Below, piece after piece: positions 43,433 through 51,561 of a stretch of DNA of 64,000 nucleotides. The notes below the pieces were generated by a model. It saw only the letters and a list, made by a program, of their open reading frames with translations. It did no database searches and had not been told where the DNA came from. Source of the stretch: Oscheius tipulae (taxonomy: Eukaryota; Nematoda; Chromadorea; Rhabditida; Rhabditidae); contig JASJZH010000006.1 in the NCBI GenBank assembly GCA_037178975.1, forward strand, positions 682,001 to 746,000. Reading direction: 5' to 3'. Numbering within the stretch: the stretch's first letter is position 1; each line of letters opens with the position of its first letter. Made by a program: the position numbers and the translations under genes.

Positions 43433-44240
43433 AGTTACCAAGTCTAAATTATCACTCTCTCTAGATTCCTGTCGTTTTATGAGGTTGTAAGCAGCTTGTC
43501 TGTAATCCTGTATGCACAGGATCACAAGAATGGGATTGATAAATTTGACAATACACGAGAGACAGGTAAATATTAGTGGGACAGGTCCGAAAGAGCCGCC
43601 CTGTGAAGCATATGGCAGTGAGAAGTAGACAGAAGTTGGAATGTAGCAGAAGAACATCGGTACAAGGACCCGAAAACTGATTGTTTATCGAAAAACATCT
43701 AAGCTACCTGGCTGATGAGTGAGTAGAAAACCTGGCGTTGCCATAAGAGTCTTCTTGCATTGTTTTCAGCAAGTTTGAGGCTGAAAATGGCCCTCGAGAT
43801 TTTGAAGGTACAGAAAAGGATAGTTATCATGGAACAGAACAGGAGGCAGTTGTGAAGGAATAAGACCATATGTCCAAAGTGGGAGATATCTCCGTAGCGG
43901 TCCTGTAAAATCATATTATCAAACTTTCCAGTGCTTTTGCTCCTTTTTTAGATAAGTCTTTCAGAACTTTGGTAATAAAAAAACTCTGTCTTCAAGCAAA
44001 AAAGAGCTCAAGTAGATAAGATAGTGTTACTTACGCTTGTAGCTATGATAATGTAGAATGGTCTCTTTGAGTCAAGACCAAAAGATTCGACCAGTGGTTG
44101 AAAGTCTGGATTCTTCGCTTGACGTCTGCAAAGGAAGAACCCGCAAAAGATGGTGAAGCTGACATAGGAAAGTATGCATACGGTATAAGTGCACATTTTG
44201 CATCTTGCAGAGAAAACGATGGGTTCCAAGTTGCCTCTAA
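43433..44240 (-). pseudogene. Str-like chemoreceptor, carboxy-terminal half only
   Basis: Three exons on the minus strand cover TM4 to TM7: about 44037-44238 (TYTVCILSYVSFTIFCGFFL), 43711-43905 (GHMVLFLHNCLLFCSMITIL, loop SLKLAENNARRLLWQRQVF) and 43433-43660 (VLVPMFFCYIPTSVYF, then FINPILVILCIQDYRQAA, TGA). The loop and PILVILCIQDYRQ exit are typical of Str/Srj receptors. The amino-terminal half is absent upstream, where tRNA-Asn copy 2 and noncoding sequence begin within 100 bp. One junction is out of phase. Most likely a gene broken by rearrangement. Confidence 0.65.
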
Positions 44241-44334
44241 AACCATTGGATGTTTCAAAACAAAGTTTCGGTTTACAGCGAACCCATTCGTTCTAATTTA
44301 TTGAGCCCAGCGAAACAAAAAAAACAAAACTTTT

Positions 44335-44351
44335 CGCTCCCGGGTGGGCTC

Positions 44352-44387
<36 letters not shown>

Positions 44388-44407
44388 GCCTATTGCGCCA
44401 CGGAAGC
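44335..44407 (-). tRNA. tRNA-Asn (GTT), copy 2
   Basis: Identical to the copy at 41529-41601 across 73 nt. The shared sequence extends a few bases on both sides (TTTCG before, ACG after) and then diverges. Confidence 0.95.
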
Positions 44408-44877
44408 ACGTCCTAATCTATCAAAGTTGGCAGTAAAGGAAGAACGAGGGCTGTAGATAACAGTCCCTTTCAAGAAGTTCCCAATTTTTGATTTGTTTAT
44501 TCGTTCGAAATCATTCACAAGGATTCAGAGCTTTCATAATGCGTAACAGGTCTTCTTGTCGGGTGTGTTCACGACAGGTGTCAAATTGACCGGGTCACTC
44601 GAAGAGACTAGGTATTACAGAGACCTATAAACTATCGGAGGCCTTCTCACAATAATTCATCTATCTTGCTCAAGCTTTTGAATAGAAGTTTTTTTCCCTA
44701 AGTTAAATGACTAATGTATATGTATTTTTTCAATTGAGATCTCAGGTTACAGAGCTAATCTTTAGTAAGCGTTAGAAAAGAATATTTAATAAAACCGTAA
44801 CCGCGCTCGTACTCTAAACCCATAACCTTTCAAAGTCGGCCAGTTGTCTTACCTATCCTTTAATGTGCTCTTTAAAG
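44408..44877. other. Spacer, possible upstream exon(s) of the following gene
   Basis: No start codon with splice support found. Nothing else seen. Confidence 0.35.
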
Positions 44878-46017
44878 ACCATCCTATCGATTTACAACTA
44901 CTCTGGATCAATCCCGAAACTTTCAGCCGAACGTAAGCTCAAACTCAATGAATGGACCTATTTGGGATCTACCGGCTCAAATACAGAAGAAAATTCTTTT
45001 AAATGTAACGAGATTTTTTCTGCGTACCCTTTTTAGCTCTCTATTAAAGCTGCAGTCAAAATTCATATCACTTCGAAATGGGGAAGAGATATGACAAATA
45101 CTTTCCGCAAGAACTCTCTGGAAAAGTTTGAGGTCGCTTGTGAACTACTCAAGAAAAAGGTAAGCACTAAAATTTTGAAGCTCTCTGTGTTTCACAGATA
45201 CCAGCCGGCTCAGCCGTCTCTATTTTCGCGCTTTTTATGTAAACGCTGTTTCTTAAGTTTGGGAAAGAGCGGGTGGTTGAAAGTAGTCGAACGTTCAAAA
45301 GCCCTTCAAGGCTAAAAAGTAGTTGGTCAAAGGTCAATGTCTCAGTTTATCATTTTTCTTCTTCTCTCTGTCTCTCTCCCAATCTTTCTCTGTATCTCCG
45401 TTTCTCTGCTTTTCTCTTACTCTGTCTCTACTGTCCTGTCTCTCCGTCTCTCTATCCCTCTCTCAGTCTGTCCGTGAGCGCAAAGAATTCGTCTTCCCAT
45501 TTCTGAGTTCTTCTCCAACACAATTAGTTTGCAACAATTTATAACAACAATGCACAGCTTTTCGCTTTGCTTTTGTTTTGTGGCCTCGGACAAATAAACA
45601 CACAGAGTCACCCACAGACACCATTGCGCTTCTATAATTTGGATCTGCACCTGTCTCGTCTTTTTACCTCACTGTCTCTCTGTTACTTATCTTTGTTTTC
45701 CTATCTGTTTGACTTCAATTATCTTGTATATCAAAAATGCGCATAGTCCCTTTGTCTTCAAAACATTTTTGTTTCGAACATTTGTTATTGCCATATGTTA
45801 GGTGATCGTCTCTACTTATAATGGAATGCATTTCAAGAATCTTTTAAAAAGAGACGGCTATCTGCCGGCCTGCCAAGAACTGGAAAGGTGTCGTCAAACT
45901 GTCGGCGATGTCATCAACCAAGGTATTGCTAATCGAGAGGGTTGGGTCGAGCTGTGGATAGAAAAGTGTCGTGAACTTGCTCTAGCTGTCGACACTGTAT
46001 ACACTGATTACGTCTAA
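44878..46017 (+). CDS. Helix-rich protein, three 3' exons, unrecognised
   Basis: Exons at 44878-about 45000 (TILSIYNYSGSIPKL, LKLNEWTYLGSTGS), about 45037-45160 (SIKAAVKIHITSKWGRDM, KFEVACELLKKK) and 45802-46017 (VIVSTYNGMHFKNLLKRDGY, ACQELERCRQTVGDVINQ, GWVELWIEKCRELALAVDTV, TAA). Junction two is in phase and junction one is off by one base beside a T run. The intron of about 640 bp before the last exon contains the right arm of the long inverted repeat, so the repeat is spliced out. The start lies further 5' and was not found. Composition recalls the helix-rich genes at 14-19 kb. Confidence 0.5.
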
Positions 46018-46127
46018 TTTGGTGCTCAAATGTTGTCATTTTTTATACGTCTTATCGTCATTGACTGTCTAATAATGAATAAACCATTCACTTCGAGCAC
46101 TATTCGAAACCGAAAGCAAAAAAGATT

Positions 46128-46199
46128 TGGAGGTACGGGGGATCGATCCCCGGGCCTTTCCGATGCAAACGGAACACTCTACCACTGAGCTACACGCCC
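46128..46199 (-). tRNA. tRNA-Ala (TGC)
   Basis: 72 nt. D arm TAGCTCAGTGGTAGA, anticodon stem TTCCG/CGGAA with loop giving TGC, and T arm with GGATCGATCCC. The acceptor stem GGGCGTG versus TACCTCC has a C:C mismatch at the fourth pair and a G:T at the third, so the gene may be weakened. Confidence 0.85.
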
Positions 46200-46289
46200 A
46201 TAAGAAGCGGCTCTCGGGCCATAAGTAGCAAGCAGAGTAGCCAAGAGCCATTACTTAGACTAGACTTAGCAGCTGTTTCCCAACACTTA

Positions 46290-46677
46290 CTCTCTCGTAT
46301 TCGCGTAGCGATAGATAAAGTGAAGACACATGAATCCGAGCCAGAGTTCGAAGAATGTACAGTCCAAAGAGGCTCCATATTTGGCTATCGGTGTCTCCAC
46401 AAGCAGACCGCTATGGGAATAGATTATCCACGATGTTGAAGACATGTAATGTACCTGAAACGTGAAGTGTTGTACAAAAAAGGCTTACCGGCATCGCTAG
46501 AGCTATTATAACCGAATAAGTCAGCTCAAAAAAAGCATAGGCCACAATGAGTCGTTGGTAGCTTGCATTTTGTTTGGCAGAGTGGCGGAGAACGATGAAG
46601 ATAAGAGTGGAGTTGAAAAATACTGATAGTACGGCGGAGAGCAATTGGATTGCGACGAAGACAGTCATTGAAGGCAT
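46290..46677 (-). pseudogene. Str-like chemoreceptor, amino-terminal part only
   Basis: ATG at 46677. Exon 1 encodes TM1 (LLSAVLSVFFNSTLIFIVL) and TM2 (YAFFELTYSVIIALAMP). An in-phase intron leads to VHYMSSTSWIIYSHSGLLVE and the diagnostic LGFMCLHFIYRYANT at the end of TM3, the HFIYRY hallmark of Str/Srd-type receptors. A good donor follows at about 46292, but no TM4-TM7 exons exist before the tRNA-Ala at 46199 or beyond it. A truncated gene, or one whose remainder was moved away. Confidence 0.7.
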
Positions 46678-47251
46678 ACTGAATGAAATGCTACTTTCCT
46701 TATTGAGGAATCAGAAGGCGTCGAATAATCTTCGAGGGAGAGAGAGAGGCAAAAAAGCGTAATGGGAGAGTTCGTTAGACTCAAATGATATCAAGGCTTA
46801 CCCAGCGGATACTTAGATTCCCTAATTCCTAAAGAGGAATACTCCGGTTACAGATTATTTCGGTTCTTTCTGTGTGGGAGTACGATTCTTTTTGGTGAAA
46901 AAATTGGCTTTTCCCATAGGCTGGTGAGCTGTTTTTGTGGTTGCCCAGGCTCTTTAATTTCCGTAATCAGACGTTAGCTTTTAATTAGCATTTTCGTTTT
47001 GTTGAACATCGCAAAAACTACTAGAACAACATCTTCTCTCGAAGGGAAACTTAAAGGCTATTCCAAGAACAGTCGAATGGTTTTGGTTCTGCTTGTTTAT
47101 TCGACATATTAAGTATTAAGTTTGCACAAAGCACTGTCTATAGAATGACCGCTGCTTGTGACAAACATGGCGAAGTTTCATTACTCGGAAAAAAGAGGAA
47201 GGTCAAAGAAAATAAGCCTCGTTACTCTTCTAGACTCAGACTAGTGTGCCG
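46678..47251. other. Intergenic, no gene seen
   Basis: No supported ORF or motif. Confidence 0.45.
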
Positions 47252-47696
47252 TCATCGTTCAAGAAACACCCCCCGATAAAAAGACGTTTTAATTGGATCC
47301 AACTTTGTTAGAAAACTAAAGACACGAACAATAGGTTCCAAGTATACCTCTTGACGCCAATTGGCTAATAAAATCTTCATTGAGCACCTGTTTGAAAGCA
47401 AGTAGGCAGAACATTTGCATGAAATCCAGTTTTTCACCTGTTTTCAGAATGAAGTAGATAGTAGGTGGGAGATCTGAACTAGCGCAATGAATCATTACTG
47501 GCTTCTAGCCATTTGACATCCAGGGCTCCTCGAACATTCGGCTGACGTCAATTACCTGCAAGACAGGCGTCTCGATGACTAGTTTCATTAGGGAAAACGT
47601 TCCTAGAGAGCAGTATGGATTTAAGGTCAATTCAATCATTGAACGAACAGGTACATATATTGTGAACGGAATATGTTTGCGTTTGATCGACGACAT
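47252..47696 (-). CDS. Exon-like ORFs, unrecognised
   Basis: A minus-strand stretch from 47696 encodes KHIPFTIYVPVRSMIELTLN and ends at a donor after VIETPVLQ. A second (about 47365-47475) reads LPPTIYFILKTGEKLDF, MQMFCLLAFKQVLNEDF and ends at a donor. Phases disagree between them. They could be parts of one small protein or receptor debris. Confidence 0.3.
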
Positions 47697-47929
47697 ACTT
47701 TGAATAGTCTGTTATTGGAAGACGAGATGGATAAAAAAATCTGTTTGGTATGAAGATGCGAGATTTTACGAACTTATTTGTGGCCAAATAGATTCAGGAT
47801 GGAGTCAGGTGTTTATAGCGTAGTGAGAAACACACTAGACTATTTTGTTTATTTTGTCAAGGATACTGCTACTTTTCACAGCTTGAACAGTTGAACAGTG
47901 AAGTAGTATTCAGTTTGTCGTCAAAGGCC

Positions 47930-48178
47930 TTGAAATACACGATGTAACTTGCTATCTGAAAAACCTTAACTTTTGAAATGAACTTGTCGTGTGTAGCAGA
48001 ATAGGACTAATGCAGCCAGAGTGGAAGTGGCGTTTGTCCAAATAAAATTAATCTCGGCCCGTTTTGTATCTATTTTGTACTTGCACAAAGCCGCGAGATT
48101 TACGATAGTCGTAGTATAGGCCACCGCAAGGAAGAGGAGAGAAAAACTACTGAGAGTGACATTTGGACTGACCTGAAG
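47930..48178 (-). pseudogene. Srg-superfamily-like chemoreceptor fragment
   Basis: An exon from about 48172 encodes VSPNVTLSSFSLLFLAVAYTT, then NLAALCKYKIDTKRAEINF and a further hydrophobic stretch. This fits the TM5, K-rich loop ending in E, and TM6 arrangement of Srv/Srg-type receptors. A short exon (IASYIVYFKAFDDKL) follows in phase before a stop. TM7 and TM1-TM4 are not found nearby. Confidence 0.5.
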
Positions 48179-48538
48179 AGAGTAAGGGTTTTGGTTGGGT
48201 AGTTGAAAAGAGCCGCAACCAATTTTGATAGCAGATGCTAGTATGTCTTTCTTCTCGTTTGTTTTCCCCCAAGAAATTGAACAGGAAGGAAATTTCCCCT
48301 CGACCCCTCAAATGAAGTAACGTTCCAGAATTACCTGCAACAATCATCTCAGCAGGTGTGCTTATGTTTCCAATAACAGTCCCATTTCCTCGTTGTAACT
48401 CTCCCTCGCTCACAGAAATTTATCCACATGAACGGTTAAAATCGATAAACTCCGCTTTCTATACAGGCTTCGGTACCTTTAATTGAGTTATACCATTCCC
48501 ATCAACTTTCATCACAAAATTACGTATAAGTTTTAGCA

Positions 48539-48800
48539 ATGCCATTCACTTTCTTCGCAAATCTTTTCAATAGCAATACAACGAATAAGACTACTACTGC
48601 TGCTACCACTACGACGTCCGGTACTCAGAATGAGGTGATTGACAGGTTTTACGATAATGTGAATATTTCAGCAGAAAATTGTCAGCAACAGCTCCATTCC
48701 ATTCCTTAATGGAAAGACTGCCGATGAACTGTTCTATCTTGGCTATAGACTTTTCGAAATGGGTAAGAACACCGAGATAGGGACTTTCATAATGTGCAAA
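48539..48800 (+). CDS. Short Thr-rich protein, tentative
   Basis: Exon 48539-48634 (MPFTFFANLFNSNTTNKTTT and a Thr-run) joins in phase to 48672-48762 (QKIVSNSSIPFLNGKTADEL, FYLGYRLFEM). A further acceptor near 48828 adds few residues before a stop. It has many N-glycosylation sequons. No family recognised. Confidence 0.4.
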
Positions 48801-49143
48801 CAACGATTTGTTACGGCGAAGTTAAAGGCGCACAATAGTTTTGTACAACTTTGCCGTGCTTGCTAAAGCTATAGAGCGTGCGAGAAAAGAAATGACAAAT
48901 TGAACTATGTAAAAAGTACAAGAAAAGATCGTCGAAAGTCAGTGAGATTGTTCAAAACGTAAGTTTTCAGATTGAGCTCGTCTCCCTACCTTCCATCATT
49001 TTGCTCCACCTGACAGCAAAAACTTGCTGTAACTATCGTAATAAGTAAAATTTTGTACCGAAATCCCCTTTCTGTATAAGATGCCAATATCGTTAAGAAC
49101 GTTTTTGTTTATGAAATGTTTGTTAAACGATCTAAAGGTTGAA

Positions 49144-49245
49144 ATGGACGCGACATTTACGCTGCGCAAAATTCTGATATTAGTACTAGCGGTACATTAT
49201 TTCATTGTCAATATTCTTTTCCGTTCATTTCTGTCATTATCGTAG
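49144..49245 (+). CDS. 33-residue hydrophobic ORF, tentative
   Basis: An ATG-to-TAG frame encodes a single membrane-type helix (KILILVLAVHYFIVNILF). Too short to be certain; could be a signal exon without a located partner. Confidence 0.2.
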   Translation: MDATFTLRKILILVLAVHYFIVNILFRSFLSLS

Positions 49246-49407
49246 TGAACATCCTTTTAATTTCCTGCAAATACTAATAAAAGTTTAGTTTTGTCTTTTG
49301 GTGTTTTTCTATCTGTTGTCTTTCTATCAGCTAAATAGCGTTTCTGTTTCCTACCAGATTCTCATTTTGACTAGGTGCTTTTGAAATACAACATTATTTA
49401 AGAGAGG

Positions 49408-49488
49408 ATGAAGATTTTCCTGATTCTATTTGCCCTCGTCTACGGTCGACCGTCACAATCATACCCCCGATCAAATAGAATCATATGA
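49408..49488 (+). CDS. 26-residue signal-peptide microprotein
   Basis: The ATG at 49408 opens a canonical signal peptide (MKIFLILFALVYG) followed by only 13 residues rich in Arg, Ser and Pro (RPSQSYPRSNRII) before TGA. There is no donor inside. It resembles a secreted peptide precursor in miniature. It sits 40 bp upstream of the receptor gene at 49529, so it may also be an upstream ORF in that gene's leader. Confidence 0.35.
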   Translation: MKIFLILFALVYGRPSQSYPRSNRII

Positions 49489-49528
49489 AGTATAATTTGT
49501 ACGACTTTCCTTCCTTCATTCGCCCTTG

Positions 49529-50631
49529 ATGTCTGATGAGGAAACTGAAACTAAAGTATTCTTTTGGATCCTTCGTATACTTTTTCTAGCCATTACTGTT
49601 ATCGTAGTTTTTGTGCCCACTTACTTGGTAACCGAAAGTAATTGGATAGCAAAGTGTCTTATTTAGTACTTCACAGTTGAGGAAAAAGATTTTGCTTACG
49701 CCTTGTTCTCCCAAATTCAAAAAGTCAACAGTCTCCTTGATGTGGTCTTTTTCATCATCAATTTTCCACTATCAATGGTACTTTTATTTCTGTTTAATAG
49801 CAACTGCCACTTTAGGTTTTCGGCTTCAATCTAGAATTCTGCAAACAATCCACATTTAAAATCATGTTTGTCTTATGCATCTGCGAGTCCATCGTGCTCA
49901 TCACTGATCCATTTTTTATTTTGATGTATTGGGTGTTCCATGCCGCCAATGGATTTGCTTTCCACGTTGCGGAGAATTTGAAAGGCACTCTATGGGACGC
50001 ATCACAAGCAGTCAACTTTGTTCTTGCCTATAATCGTCTGACCGAGGTTGTTTTGTCTGATTGGGCGATTTTCAACTCCGTTTGGATCTACGGATTTATG
50101 TATACATGTATCTTTGGACAGTACATCGTCGAAAATATACTGATATCGATGGAATTGTATGGAATTCCTTCCTTTACGCAAAAAGAACACAAGCTTCTCA
50201 ATGACATTATTAGAAGTAAGTAGTTTTCATTTATACTTTTTCTTCCTTCTTGCTTGCTCAGCATGTTTTAGTAAACACAAATTACAAACTCCGCTTAATG
50301 ATGGGAATGACCTGCGCATCGTTTTGTCTATATAGTATACTGCTGGTGTATATGCTGAAAAAGGTGACCGTTTCCACTTCAGCGAAACAATAAGACTTTT
50401 CAGAGAAAAGAGGTCAAGATTCGAAAAGAGTGGAGCCTTACCATTCAAGCATTCATCGGATCCTTTATTTGCGTCGGTTTATCCAATATAATTCGTATCC
50501 ACGTCCTATCAAATAATGAACTAGATTGGAACTTGCATGTAGTGTACTATGCGCAGCAGATTATGTTCCGATTCGGAATGGTCGGCAGTTCTCTCATTTA
50601 TCTCGTCTTTAACGCGTTTGAACTCATTTAA
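49529..50631 (+). CDS. Seven-transmembrane chemoreceptor, Srx/Srg-superfamily-like
   Basis: Five exons (49529-49627, 49667-49777, 49816-50215, 50272-50363, 50404-50631) join in phase at every site to give 309 residues. TM segments start at WILRILFLAITVIVVFVPTY. TM3 ends NFVLAYNRLTEVV, the NR motif of Srx/Srt/Srg-type receptors. TM5 is MMGMTCASFCLYSILLVYML after a long loop, TM6 is FIGSFICVGLSNII and TM7 is FRFGMVGSSLIYLVFN. The stop at 50629-50631 cuts the tail. In the next frame a basic tail (NSYSKIFRRFRRAYIHFW) continues to 50757, suggesting a recent frameshift at the end of TM7 or an assembly error. Confidence 0.8.
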
Positions 50632-51346
50632 TAACAGCTACAGTAAAATTTTTAGACGTTTTCGACGTGCATACATACATTTTTGGAAAACTGGTGAGCT
50701 TCGAACATCTTCTCGTGATTTTGTTGGCAGCATGTCCTCATCACAAGGCAATGCTTGACATTAACGATGCATTCTAAATAAAAGATCTGGATTGTGAGAT
50801 CGAAAAGGCCTAATCAATGATATTAATGAAATGCTTCTCAGTCTTCTGACTGTTACTGTTTCTAGTATGGTTTCTAAATTTGAAGCTAATAATTAGTTGG
50901 CAATAAAAAAAATGCATCAAGTGTTCAAGAGCAGAATAATTCGATCTATTTTAAATTGTCAATGTTGTGTTTTGATAAAAGTTAAAAATCAATGTCTTGC
51001 GATAGTTTAAAGCAAGCTTCTCCATTTTGTACTCTCTTGTTTAACAATAAGCTCCTTCTGCGTTCTTTCGGCGTTCATATATTACAAAACTATTGTACAA
51101 CGAATACTTATTAGGAGTAAAGGAATTCCAATCAGATCATTGGTCTTATATGTCTTGCCTTTAAGGCTTATTGCATAGCTCAAATATTTAGTACTTCGAG
51201 GAACATTTGTACTGTCGATATTGACTACATGATATCTCGAAGAGGCAATTCCCAAGCTCGGTCCAGAAATCTCGGCTCAATAAAATACTCTAAATAAACA
51301 TTATAAATCACTGACGCCTCCGGAAGCCCGTCGGCCGGGTGTTGAC
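50632..51346. other. Intergenic, no gene seen
   Basis: Holds the out-of-frame tail of the receptor to 50757 and AT-rich sequence beyond. Nothing else seen. Confidence 0.45.
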
Positions 51347-51561
51347 CTAATTTATTGCCGTTTTACCGAGTGATACCATGCGGTGCGCGTAATTAGCATA
51401 TTCAGCCCAAACAGTGTCACAACGCTGCATAATCCTGGTCAATGCCACAGTCAATCCCGTATCATTCAAATGGAATCGGCACATTCGATCCTTTTCACCC
51501 CCGCTCAGCGGTTTGAGAATATATTTTGCTCGTACGATACGATTTTTGTCTATAGTCAGCT
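51347..51561 (-). CDS. Terminal exon of an unrecognised, conserved-looking protein
   Basis: After the acceptor TGTCAG the minus strand is open for 71 codons to TAG: LTIDKNRIVRAKYILKPLSG, DRMCRFHLNDTGLTVALTRI, then CDTVWAEYANYAHRMVSLGK and TAIN. There is no ATG in frame upstream, so it is a last exon. Balanced composition with aromatic and charged residues looks like a globular conserved domain rather than chance. 5' exons were not found within the 500 bp upstream and may lie in the gene-poor region to 57 kb. Confidence 0.5.

Larger units (their letters stand above)
42970..45597. repeat. Long inverted repeat, arms 42970-43348 and 45217-45597
   Basis: The left arm on the plus strand and the right arm on the minus strand are nearly identical over about 380 bp. 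Both start at GTCCGAGGCCACAAAACAAA and run through GA/CT-rich sequence to GCGCGAAAATAGA, differing by scattered substitutions and small indels. The spacer of about 1.87 kb contains a receptor fragment, tRNA-Asn copy 2 and exons of the gene at 44878-46017, whose intron holds the right arm. A third, shorter relative lies at about 40905-40980 (ACAGAAACCATTGCGCTT). Confidence 0.85.

Noticed and set aside
43061-45544. Ser/Leu-rich ORFs in the CT-rich parts of the inverted-repeat arms
   Set aside because: They arise from CTCT repeats (SLSLS-type translation), occur mirrored in both arms, and have no coding signature.
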